Shown piece after piece: positions 7,334-12,635 of a stretch of 12,635 nucleotides of DNA (within the stretch, counting starts at the first letter, position 1; every line of letters begins with the position of its first letter). Both the position numbers and the translations under genes were made by a program. The DNA lies in the NCBI GenBank assembly GCA_035388025.1, contig DAOOPA010000024.1:1-12635 (forward strand), in the 5' to 3' direction. This stretch comes from JAAZMX01 sp035388025 (GTDB taxonomy: Bacteria; Patescibacteriota; Patescibacteriia; UBA2196; GWA2-42-15). Below the pieces are notes generated by a model. That model did no database searches. It was not told the DNA's origin and was given only the letters and a program-made list of their open reading frames with translations.

Positions 7334-7510
7334 TCACAATAAACTGATAATTTCTGCCAACTCCTTAAGAGTATATTTTTCTACAATACTATCATTTAGC
7401 CAAACCATTAACAGCTTACCGTCCCAATCCAAAAAATCAAAGGGTTCCGTGGTGGTTTTAAAGTATGAATAAATTTTATCATACTGAGCCTGTAGTGTTT
7501 TGTATTCCAT
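7334..7510 (-). CDS. 58-codon protein behind the DpnI homologue
   Basis: The small frame begins MEYKTLQAQYDKIYSYF and ends EIISLL before TGA. Its start lies only 4 bases after the stop of the dpnI homologue, so the two form an operon. The product is acidic and amphipathic, with a central FDFLDWDGKLLMVWL and a helical C-terminus, and has no TM segment or cysteine. It is not recognised. The pneumococcal DpnI locus also has a second gene of unknown function behind the nuclease gene, but no sequence likeness is claimed. It could be an accessory or controlling subunit, or a chance frame; the tight spacing and sensible composition favour a real gene. Confidence 0.6.
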   Translation of the reverse strand: MEYKTLQAQYDKIYSYFKTTTEPFDFLDWDGKLLMVWLNDSIVEKYTLKELAEIISLL

Positions 7511-7514
7511 AATT

Positions 7515-8285
7515 TTATGTTAAGTGATATTGTCCTCCTCCCACAAATGCTAGATAACCTTTATCTCTTAAAATTTGTAATTGTTGGCGGATTTTATCTT
7601 TGATATGACGATTGTCGGGATACTTTCTACTCAACTCATTTTCAAACGCATAAATATCATTAAGAGAAAAATCCTTGCGCCCGAGTCTATCAACACATAC
7701 CATAATATCCAATAGCCAGCCCTTGGTTTTTGTTTCTTTCTCTTCTCGCAGAAATAACGTCTTTCGCCATTCCGCTAATACTTTATCTTTGGGCTCAACT
7801 TTTTTATCTTTGATAAAGAATATCTTGCCGGTTTGCGGGATACTTGACAAGATGATATTACACCCGACCCGGCCAGCGCGACGGGCAGTTGGCGAGAGTG
7901 GTTTTCTTTTTTCAATTATTTCAGGAACAAAAAAATGTTTCGGAATTACCAAAAAATTCTGCACCATAAGATCACGCAAATTATAACTAAGCAAGAAAAA
8001 ATTGGGGTTATTATTACTTTGCAATCGTTCGAGCATGGTACGATACGCGCCATCAACAATTTTTGTGTCCAAGTAACGTTGTTTGCTTTTTAACTCATAT
8101 TCTTCTTGGCAATTTGAGCAATAAAAATCGGCAACTGGCTTGTTGTTTGGATATTTACTGATATCTAAATGACCACAGTTGGGACAAAAGACAGAATTAC
8201 CAACCCATTGTTCCGTTAAAATGCGAGCTTTCTGGGAGCGACTTTGATAGCCGTCGGCTAAATGTGTATCAAGAGTTAATTTCAT
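7515..8285 (-). CDS. dpnI: DpnI-type methyl-directed type IIM restriction endonuclease
   Basis: This is a 256-residue homologue of DpnI (254 residues), which cleaves GATC when the adenine is N6-methylated. The PD-(D/E)xK nuclease site is Asp53, Glu64 and Lys66, at the same numbers as in DpnI, and the zinc ligands are Cys34, Cys37, Cys56 and Cys59. The C-terminal part (about 185-256, with DKIRQQLQILRDKGYLAF) corresponds to the winged-helix domain that also reads methylated DNA. Arg139 replaces the Trp138 that in DpnI contacts the methyl group. The frame is open to 8336, but the start at 8285 aligns with the DpnI N-terminus, and the longer form would begin inside the -10 box. No methylase is present or needed; the host must lack Dam-type methylation. 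The gene is AT-rich (21 of 60 G+C at 8101-8160), suggesting transfer. Confidence 0.95.
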   Translation of the reverse strand: MKLTLDTHLADGYQSRSQKARILTEQWVGNSVFCPNCGHLDISKYPNNKPVADFYCSNCQEEYELKSKQRYLDTKIVDGAYRTMLERLQSNNNPNFFLLSYNLRDLMVQNFLVIPKHFFVPEIIEKRKPLSPTARRAGRVGCNIILSSIPQTGKIFFIKDKKVEPKDKVLAEWRKTLFLREEKETKTKGWLLDIMVCVDRLGRKDFSLNDIYAFENELSRKYPDNRHIKDKIRQQLQILRDKGYLAFVGGGQYHLT

Positions 8286-8335
8286 AAATAACGATAAGAT
8301 AGTTAGATGGTGGATCTGGGATCTATAATGGTACA

Positions 8336-8363
8336 ATTATATAATATACCCTAGCAAATGCAA
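8336..8363 (-). promoter_or_regulatory. Promoter of the dpnI operon
   Basis: On the minus strand TTGCAT (8358-8363), a 16-base spacer and TATAAT (8336-8341) form a good sigma-70 promoter. Transcription would begin near 8329, about 44 bases before the dpnI start codon, which supports the start at 8285. Confidence 0.7.
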
Positions 8364-8468
8364 GAAAAACAGTTAGGATGATATCATAATTTTAAAAGCA
8401 CTCGCCCGCCTCTGTTTAACACCGAAGCAGTTGATTTAATCTTCAATGATAGAATATAAGGCCGGCTC

Positions 8469-8497
8469 TTGATTTTATCCACCAAGAGTGCTATGAT
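8469..8497 (+). promoter_or_regulatory. Promoter of typA
   Basis: TTGATT (8469-8474), a 17-base spacer and TATGAT (8492-8497) predict a start near 8504, giving a leader of about 70 bases. A weaker tandem candidate lies upstream: TTGATT (8431-8436), an 18-base gap and TATAAG (8455-8460). Confidence 0.65.
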
Positions 8498-8517
8498 ATC
8501 AGGAGTTATTTAAAAAT

Positions 8518-8546
8518 CCGTTTCTTTCGGAAACGGTTTTAATTTT
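8518..8546 (+). terminator. Terminator-like hairpin in the typA leader
   Basis: CCGTTTC (8518-8524) and GAAACGG (8530-8536) form a perfect 7-bp stem with a five-base loop, followed by TTTTAATTTT. Flanking A and T runs can extend the stem past one mismatch. It lies between the typA promoter and its start codon 28 bases downstream. No gene on this strand ends nearby that would need it, apart from the distant helicase, which already has its own terminator. Confidence 0.6.
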
Positions 8547-8573
8547 ATCTATAATTTGGCTATTAATTAATCT

Positions 8574-10379
8574 ATGGAAATCAGAAACATCGCGGTCATC
8601 GCCCACGTGGACCATGGCAAAACAACCTTGACCGATGCGATCATGCGTCAAACCGGCATGGCCGAAGAAGGGACCAGTATGGACAGTAACTCGCTCGAAA
8701 AAGAGCGGGGCATTACCATTTATTCCAAAAATACCGCTGTCTACTACAAGGGTACAAAAATCAACATCGTAGACACGCCCGGCCACGCTGATTTTGGTTC
8801 GGAGGTGGAACGGGTTTTGCGCTCCATTGATTCAGTGATTTTGGTGGTGGACGCGCAAGAAGGGCCGATGCCACAGACAAAATTTGTGCTCAAAAAATCG
8901 CTCGACCTCGGACTCAAACCGATGGTGGTGATCAATAAAATAGATAAACCAGCGGCCAAACCGGATGAGGCGCACGATGCCGTATTCCAATTATTCGTAG
9001 ATCTCGGGGCCACAGACGAACAATTGGATTTTACCACGCTGTATGCCATTGGTCGGGAAGGCGTGGCTAAAGCGCGATTGGAAGACGAAGCCAAAGATCT
9101 GACCCCGCTTTTGGACGCGATTCTGGCCAAGGTGCCGGTCGCTTCGAGCGAGCTGGCTGAGAGCAAACCCTTGCGCGTGCAACCATTCAATCTGGGTTAT
9201 GATAATTTTCTCGGCCGGTTGGCGATCGGGAGAATTTATGAAGGCAAAATAAACGTGGCTGATTCGGTGGTGGTCAAAAACACCAAGGGCGAAACGCGCG
9301 TCGGCAAAATCACCAAACTTTATACCTTTGAAGGCATTAACCGAAAAGAAGTGGCGAGCGCGGGCGCGGGCGATATCGTGATGATCGCCGGTTTGCCGGA
9401 TATCTATATCGGCGAGACGATTTGCGTGGACAAAGAGCAGGCGGCCTTGCCGGCGATTGAGATTGACGAACCGACAATCTCTTTGAATTTCTTGATTAAC
9501 AACTCCCCTTTTGCCGGACAAGAAGGCAAATACGTGACCAACCGCCAACTCAAAGAACGTTTGGAAAAAGAACTGGAGGTGAATGTCGGTTTGAAGATTG
9601 ATTTTTCTTCGACGGATTTTTATAAAGTCTACGGCCGGGGCGAAATGCACATCGCCATACTTTTGGAAAACATCCGGCGCGAAGGTTATGAACTGCAGAT
9701 TTCTCAACCGCAGGTGATTATTCGTCAAGATCCAGCCAATCCGGAAAACAAATTGGAGCCGTTTGAAGAAGTGACCGTCACTGTCCCGGAAAAAATGGCG
9801 GGCGGAGTAATTGAAAAAATTTCCAAACGCAAAGGACAAATGGCAGATCTGAAAACCGAACACGGTCAAACAAAAATCACTTTTGAAATGCCCACCCGAG
9901 GACTGCTCGGCTACCGCAATGAATTTGTGGTGGATACGCGCGGAGAAGGCATCTTGTGCGCGCGAGTGATCGGCTTTAAGCCATACGTGGGCGAGATAGA
10001 AAAAAGCGATCTGGGTTCGATGGTTTCAATGGCGGCCGGCAAAGCACTGGGGTTTTCTTTGTGGAATTTGCAAAATCGAGGCACGCTCTATATCGGCGCC
10101 AACACGCAGGTTTACGAAGGAATGGTGATCGGCAATGTGTCCAAGGGAATGGATCTGGCGGTCAATCCGATCAAGGGCAAACAACTGACCAACATGCGCG
10201 CCTCCGGCTCGGACGAGGCGATTATTCTGACGCCGCCGGTAGAATTGACACTCGAACGCGGCATGAGCGTGATGAGTGATGATGAATATCTGGAAATCAC
10301 GCCCAAAAGCGTGCGCTTGCGCAAGAAATATCTGACAGAGAATGAACGAATAAGATACGAGCGGCAGAAAAGAGGTTAA
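8574..10379 (+). CDS. typA: Translational GTPase TypA/BipA
   Basis: This is a 601-residue GTPase of the EF-G superfamily that binds the ribosome and supports large-subunit assembly and growth in cold or stress. The G domain shows G1 AHVDHGKTT (10-18), G2 GIT (46-48), G3 DTPGH (67-71) and G4 NKID (121-124). The G5 segment reads YAIGREG near 157-163 instead of the usual SA-containing loop. After the G domain come a beta-barrel domain II, EF-G-like domains III and V (RGEMHIAILLENIRREGYE; PTRGLLGYRNEF), and the TypA-specific C-terminal domain (NMRASGSDEAI, then a basic tail). The length is normal for the family. Domain IV is absent, which separates it from EF-G and LepA. It is followed by a terminator. 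Confidence 0.97.
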   Translation: MEIRNIAVIAHVDHGKTTLTDAIMRQTGMAEEGTSMDSNSLEKERGITIYSKNTAVYYKGTKINIVDTPGHADFGSEVERVLRSIDSVILVVDAQEGPMPQTKFVLKKSLDLGLKPMVVINKIDKPAAKPDEAHDAVFQLFVDLGATDEQLDFTTLYAIGREGVAKARLEDEAKDLTPLLDAILAKVPVASSELAESKPLRVQPFNLGYDNFLGRLAIGRIYEGKINVADSVVVKNTKGETRVGKITKLYTFEGINRKEVASAGAGDIVMIAGLPDIYIGETICVDKEQAALPAIEIDEPTISLNFLINNSPFAGQEGKYVTNRQLKERLEKELEVNVGLKIDFSSTDFYKVYGRGEMHIAILLENIRREGYELQISQPQVIIRQDPANPENKLEPFEEVTVTVPEKMAGGVIEKISKRKGQMADLKTEHGQTKITFEMPTRGLLGYRNEFVVDTRGEGILCARVIGFKPYVGEIEKSDLGSMVSMAAGKALGFSLWNLQNRGTLYIGANTQVYEGMVIGNVSKGMDLAVNPIKGKQLTNMRASGSDEAIILTPPVELTLERGMSVMSDDEYLEITPKSVRLRKKYLTENERIRYERQKRG

Positions 10380-10397
10380 AGATAAAACCAGAATAAA

Positions 10398-10436
10398 AAA
10401 GCAACCCTTGAAAAAAGAGGGTTGTTTTCATTTTTT
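10398..10436. terminator. Bidirectional terminator between typA and a converging gene
   Basis: AAAGCAACCC and GGGTTGTTTT pair as a 10-bp stem (one G-U) around an A-rich loop. T-runs follow on both strands: TTTTCATTTTTT on the plus strand and CTTTTTTATT on the minus strand. It ends typA, and also the converging 171-codon gene, whose stop codon begins at 10435. Confidence 0.85.
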
Positions 10437-10950
10437 AATATTGGCGGCTGTCATAGGCCCAATGCAAGAGGGCTTGGCGTTGGCGGGCGTGGCAGGCAAT
10501 ATCTCCCGGGCGACAGTGTTTTTTTATCTGCATAATATGGCGCGTCATCAAGCGCCACCTTTTGATCTGGCGGGTATCATCCTCGTGGCGGCGGCCAAGA
10601 TAATAACGGCAATACCACTGGAACCAGCCGCGCGGATCATCGGGGTGAAGCCAGCCCTTGGCGCGCCAAACCGAGAGTGGTTGTGAGGCGTCCACGCCAA
10701 AATAGTTGAGATGGCGGTCATGGCCGGCGCGGCCGATAGGCAATAGTTTGGCTTTGGCAAACCAAGCGCGGGGAAATTCTTTTTGGCAATCACGTAGATA
10801 GCGGCCGCCAAAAACACCAAGAACGAGCATCTGCCTAGGAGTCAAATCAGGGTGAAAATCCGGGGCAAAAGAACGGCCAGTCGGCGCGGTGAGATAATAG
10901 GTATAACCAGATTGCATTTGATCGTGAACTACAATCTTTCTCTCCTTCAT
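10435..10950 (-). CDS. Conserved hypothetical protein rich in Trp, Tyr and Arg
   Basis: This is a 171-residue soluble protein without signal peptide or TM helix. Notable segments are TPRQMLVLGVFGGRYL (about 37-52), the LNYFGVDASQPLSVW stretch, GWLHPDDPRGWFQWYCRYYLGRR, RQIKRWR, and a C-terminal CRPGD-x-ACHARQRQALLHWAYDSR. The strong aromatic and basic content and the well-formed motifs suggest a widespread conserved family, possibly nucleic-acid binding. I know of no assigned function and give none. The call that similar proteins occur elsewhere is from memory of the motif, not from a search. The start at 10950 sits about one base from the predicted transcription start, so the mRNA may be leaderless. 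Confidence 0.8.
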   Translation of the reverse strand: MKERKIVVHDQMQSGYTYYLTAPTGRSFAPDFHPDLTPRQMLVLGVFGGRYLRDCQKEFPRAWFAKAKLLPIGRAGHDRHLNYFGVDASQPLSVWRAKGWLHPDDPRGWFQWYCRYYLGRRHEDDTRQIKRWRLMTRHIMQIKKHCRPGDIACHARQRQALLHWAYDSRQY

Positions 10951-10957
10951 AGCAAAA

Positions 10958-10986
10958 AATAAATTTTAACTTTGAACGCTTGTCTA
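10958..10986 (-). promoter_or_regulatory. Candidate promoter of the 171-codon gene
   Basis: On the minus strand TAGACA (10981-10986), a 17-base spacer and TTTATT (10958-10963) place transcription start near 10951, at the ATG. The -35 hexamer and the following bases (TAGACAAGC) equal those in the terminal repeat. The -10 is only a moderate match. Confidence 0.4.
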
Positions 10987-11093
10987 AAAAATATTGGAAC
11001 AACTCCCCAAAGCCAAACAAAAAAAGAGGTGAGACACGAGCATGGGTTGATTAGTCATGAATTATAAGAAACTATGGCAGGCAACGGAGGCGG

Positions 11094-11447
11094 TCATAAA
11101 ATCGTAATAATTTTTTTGCTGATTGCCTGATCCAAAAGATAAAAACGTTGGATGCCATTTTCCAAAAGGAAATAATGGCGGACATAGAAAAAGAGCATGA
11201 TTAAAAAAATAATATTTAAAAATGCCAAGATAAGACTCGGAAAAAATAAAACCAGCCCGAAAACAATCAGGCTGGCCAGGCCAAAAGTCAAAGTCACCAA
11301 AAGATGAATCAGGCGCTCGTGTTGAAAAAACTGGGTTTGCGCGCGGTGATAAGATTGAAGAGCCGGCCAATCAAAATCACCTTTTTTATCAGCCAGTTTG
11401 TTTTTGATAAAATCTTCATGGGCGCGGAGATATTTTGCGGTGGACAT
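11094..11447 (-). CDS. Small two-TM membrane protein of unknown function
   Basis: The product has 117 residues. A charged cytoplasmic N-terminus (MSTAKYLRAHEDFIKNKLADKKG) and a helical region precede two close hydrophobic helices in the stretch LIHLLVTLTF...IIFLIMLFFYVRHYF; a basic C-terminus follows. The frame is open to 11492, but that extension overlaps the upstream lipoprotein gene, so the Met at 11447 (14 bases after the lipoprotein stop) is chosen. It is probably in an operon with the lipoprotein. The family is not recognised. Confidence 0.7.
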   Translation of the reverse strand: MSTAKYLRAHEDFIKNKLADKKGDFDWPALQSYHRAQTQFFQHERLIHLLVTLTFGLASLIVFGLVLFFPSLILAFLNIIFLIMLFFYVRHYFLLENGIQRFYLLDQAISKKIITIL

Positions 11448-11461
11448 AAAAGTTATTAATA

Positions 11462-12139
11462 CTACTCGGCGCACTGGGCGTTTTCCAGGCACTCATCAAT
11501 TAATTCCTGGGTTGGCGCTTGACGACAAAAATCACAAGCTTGATTTTTGTTCTGGGCGGAATTTTTTTGCAAATCTTGCGCGGCCTGCCCCATCTCCTTG
11601 GTCAAATCCTGGAAATTCTTGTCGCCTGGCAGAGTAAACAAAGAATTATCAACCGACCATTTTTCACAGACAAAATTGCGCGCCTGTTCCATGGTATTGG
11701 TATTCGCCGGCGGGACAGAACCGGAATCGGGCTGGGAAATTTTTTGCATTTCTTGAAAATTCATTTTGGAAGCGGTGTTGGTAAAATCATTCCAAATATA
11801 AAGATACTCGCCATCGCTAATAGTGTAGGCGTGGCCCATATCACCCATAGTCACGTCCTGATAAAATTTTTGACCGCTTATATAGATGACATTGGTCACC
11901 TCGCCAGCCCCAGTCAAGCTTTCCTTCCAGGTACACTTAAGTGGTTTATTCATAGTCAGAAGCTCATTGATAGTGTACTCACCGGTCGGATAATCTACGG
12001 CCGCGGACTGATTTTCGTTTGATGCCTGGCTTTCTTCGGGCACAATAGTTTCGTTGTCTGGCTTCTTGCCACAGCCGGGCAGGGCCAGGACGATGAGCAA
12101 GAGAACAATGAAATAAAAGGCTTTGGTGTTTTTGGGCAT
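11462..12139 (-). CDS. Predicted cysteine-containing lipoprotein, function unknown
   Basis: This is a 225-residue secreted lipoprotein. Residues 1-22 are a signal peptide (basic MPKNTK, hydrophobic FYFIVLLLIVLAL) ending in the lipobox LPGC with the lipidated Cys23. An Asn/Glu/Ser-rich linker follows (24-50), then a folded part containing TINELLTMNKPLKCTW, GQKFYQDVTMGDMGHAYTISDGEYLYIWND and a helical stretch. The last 30 residues hold CDFC and two further Cys, plausibly disulfides. The linker-then-beta layout resembles small outer-face lipoproteins. It probably starts an operon with the two-TM protein behind it. The family is not recognised. Confidence 0.8.
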   Translation of the reverse strand: MPKNTKAFYFIVLLLIVLALPGCGKKPDNETIVPEESQASNENQSAAVDYPTGEYTINELLTMNKPLKCTWKESLTGAGEVTNVIYISGQKFYQDVTMGDMGHAYTISDGEYLYIWNDFTNTASKMNFQEMQKISQPDSGSVPPANTNTMEQARNFVCEKWSVDNSLFTLPGDKNFQDLTKEMGQAAQDLQKNSAQNKNQACDFCRQAPTQELIDECLENAQCAE

Positions 12140-12164
12140 ATTTGCTGGCTTCTTAATTAATATT

Positions 12165-12192
12165 AATATAATAAATTTTTAAACTTAGACAA
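12165..12192 (-). promoter_or_regulatory. Promoter of the lipoprotein operon
   Basis: On the minus strand TTGTCT (12187-12192), a 16-base spacer and TATATT (12165-12170) place transcription start near 12158, about 19 bases before the lipoprotein ATG. It overlaps a divergent candidate promoter on the plus strand. Confidence 0.55.
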
Positions 12193-12198
12193 AAAGAA

Positions 12199-12207
12199 TG
12201 ATATAAT
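12199..12207 (+). promoter_or_regulatory. Extended -10 promoter reading into non-coding DNA
   Basis: TGATATAAT is a perfect extended -10 (TG, one base, TATAAT). The -35 region 17 bases upstream (TTAAAC) is weak. Transcription would start near 12213 and run into a stretch with no plus-strand gene, possibly a leader or small RNA. Confidence 0.45.
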
Positions 12208-12212
12208 TTTTG

Positions 12213-12270
12213 CCGCAGACCTTGTCGTTGGTAGACAGACTAATTTTAATTTTGTATGCCTTAAGGTTTA
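12213..12270 (+). ncRNA. Possible orphan RNA leader, weakly like the ribosomal L10 leader
   Basis: The stretch opens GCCGCAGAC, contains GTTGGTAGACAGACTAAT and ends near ATGCCTTAAGGT. The order GCCGnAGAC, GGT, TAAT and TGCC..AGGT recalls the L10 (rplJ) leader, but the expected CCUGCC/GGCAGG pairing is not clean and no rplJ follows. It stands right behind an extended -10. Treat it as a tentative structured RNA or a decayed leader. Confidence 0.2.
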
Positions 12271-12319
12271 ATTTTGAATATTTTATTTTAGTTTACTAAA
12301 TTGGGTAGACTTTAAAAAA

Positions 12320-12562
12320 TTACTCTTTAATATGTATAAATATCCTCGCAAAAGTATCCCCATCTTGGTGGTCGGTATGATAGACATCACCTTTTTTACC
12401 GTTAAGAATAACATCCATTAAAACAGCATCCCCATAACCATTTGGCGGTTGTGTGCCAGTGATTACATCATTGAAAAAGCGTAGTTTCTCAAAAACGCCA
12501 GCTTTTTTTATTTCTTCGGTCCAGAAATCAAGGCCTTTCCAAATACATTTTTCTATTTGCAT
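12320..12562 (-). CDS. 80-codon hypothetical protein next to the right repeat
   Basis: This is an acidic-basic mixed, soluble 80-residue protein (MQIEKCIWKGLDFW...; QPPNGYGDAVLMDV; GDVYHTDHQDGDTFARIFIHIKE). It has one Cys and several His/Asp near the C-terminus, too few to argue for metal binding. No family is recognised. The composition, with no low-complexity runs, and the promoter in front make it likely a real gene. Its predicted transcription start lies within two bases of the ATG, and its -35 box lies inside the terminal repeat. Confidence 0.55.
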   Translation of the reverse strand: MQIEKCIWKGLDFWTEEIKKAGVFEKLRFFNDVITGTQPPNGYGDAVLMDVILNGKKGDVYHTDHQDGDTFARIFIHIKE

Positions 12563-12570
12563 AAATTTTA

Positions 12571-12598
12571 ATATTATTTTAATTTTGGAGCTTGTCTA
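12571..12598 (-). promoter_or_regulatory. Promoter whose -35 box lies in the terminal repeat
   Basis: On the minus strand TAGACA (12593-12598, inside the 50-bp repeat), a 16-base spacer and TAATAT (12571-12576, outside it) predict a start near 12564, two bases before the ATG of the 80-codon gene. Confidence 0.5.
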
Positions 12599-12635
12599 GA
12601 ACAGCATAAACATTTATGCTGATAATATGGCAAGC
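12586..12635 (-). repeat. Right copy of the 50-bp terminal inverted repeat
   Basis: This is the exact reverse complement of 5-54 and runs to the last base of the window. Identity stops at 12586: inside that point the two flanks are unrelated. The copy lies upstream of the 80-codon gene on the minus strand, and its inner end supplies a TAGACA -35-like hexamer for that gene. It may be a recombination site, a dispersed REP-like element, or the place where an assembly graph branched. Confidence 0.95.

Noticed and set aside
8286..8336. Earlier start for the dpnI homologue
   Set aside because: The added residues are absent from DpnI, and the codon lies inside the predicted -10 box.
8991..9869. Long open frame of 292 codons on the minus strand
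   Set aside because: It lies wholly antisense to typA; its Phe/His/Arg-rich product is what the reverse of a coding frame gives, and it has no domain or start signal.
11000..11093. Possible small gene or terminator in the gap before the 171-codon gene
   Set aside because: Candidate frames stop after a few codons, and the stems near the T-run at about 11020-11027 are only 3-4 bp.
11448..11492. Earlier start for the two-TM protein
   Set aside because: It would overlap the end of the lipoprotein gene; the Met at 11447 gives a clean start.

Overview
The window looks like one contig or contig-sized segment of a small-genome bacterium, most plausibly a Candidate Phyla Radiation (Patescibacteria) lineage. 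That placement is inference. It rests on short intergenic gaps, AT-rich spacers, no recognisable Shine-Dalgarno motif before almost any start codon, several compact proteins without close named relatives, and a MacAB-like transporter and DUF5666-like protein of the kind often seen in these genomes. The standard code fits: TGA is used as a stop. There is no rRNA, tRNA, CRISPR array, integrase or transposase.

Layout. Positions 68-5525 (minus strand) form a six-gene cluster in transcription order: ECF sigma factor, small membrane protein (possible anti-sigma factor), membrane-anchored DUF5666-like protein, long membrane-fusion/adaptor protein, ABC ATPase, and MacB/FtsX-type permease. It reads as a cell-envelope export or stress module with its own sigma factor. 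Positions 5526-5779 are a divergent control region. It has a fully consensus promoter, a terminator-like hairpin and a 14-codon leader ORF ahead of a DEAD-box RNA helicase (5780-7198, plus). Positions 7334-8285 (minus) hold a DpnI-type methyl-directed restriction endonuclease and a 58-codon ORF, in DNA clearly more AT-rich than its surroundings. Positions 8574-10379 (plus) encode the ribosome-associated GTPase TypA/BipA, also preceded by a promoter and a terminator-like hairpin. Positions 10435-12562 (minus) hold a conserved hypothetical protein, a two-TM protein, a lipoprotein and a short unknown protein.

How it fits together. The left half is a likely self-regulated envelope transporter operon. 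The helicase and TypA are both translation and ribosome-assembly factors, and both have a promoter followed by an intrinsic-terminator-like hairpin in the 5' leader. This suggests that the two are controlled by attenuation. The DpnI homologue carries arginine where DpnI has its methyl-sensing Trp138, so its methylation specificity may differ.

The largest-scale structure is a perfect 50-bp inverted repeat at the two extremities (5-54 and 12586-12635), each copy with an internal dyad and each lying between genes. It could bound an invertible segment, or it could be a dispersed palindromic repeat at which an assembly broke; the window alone cannot decide.
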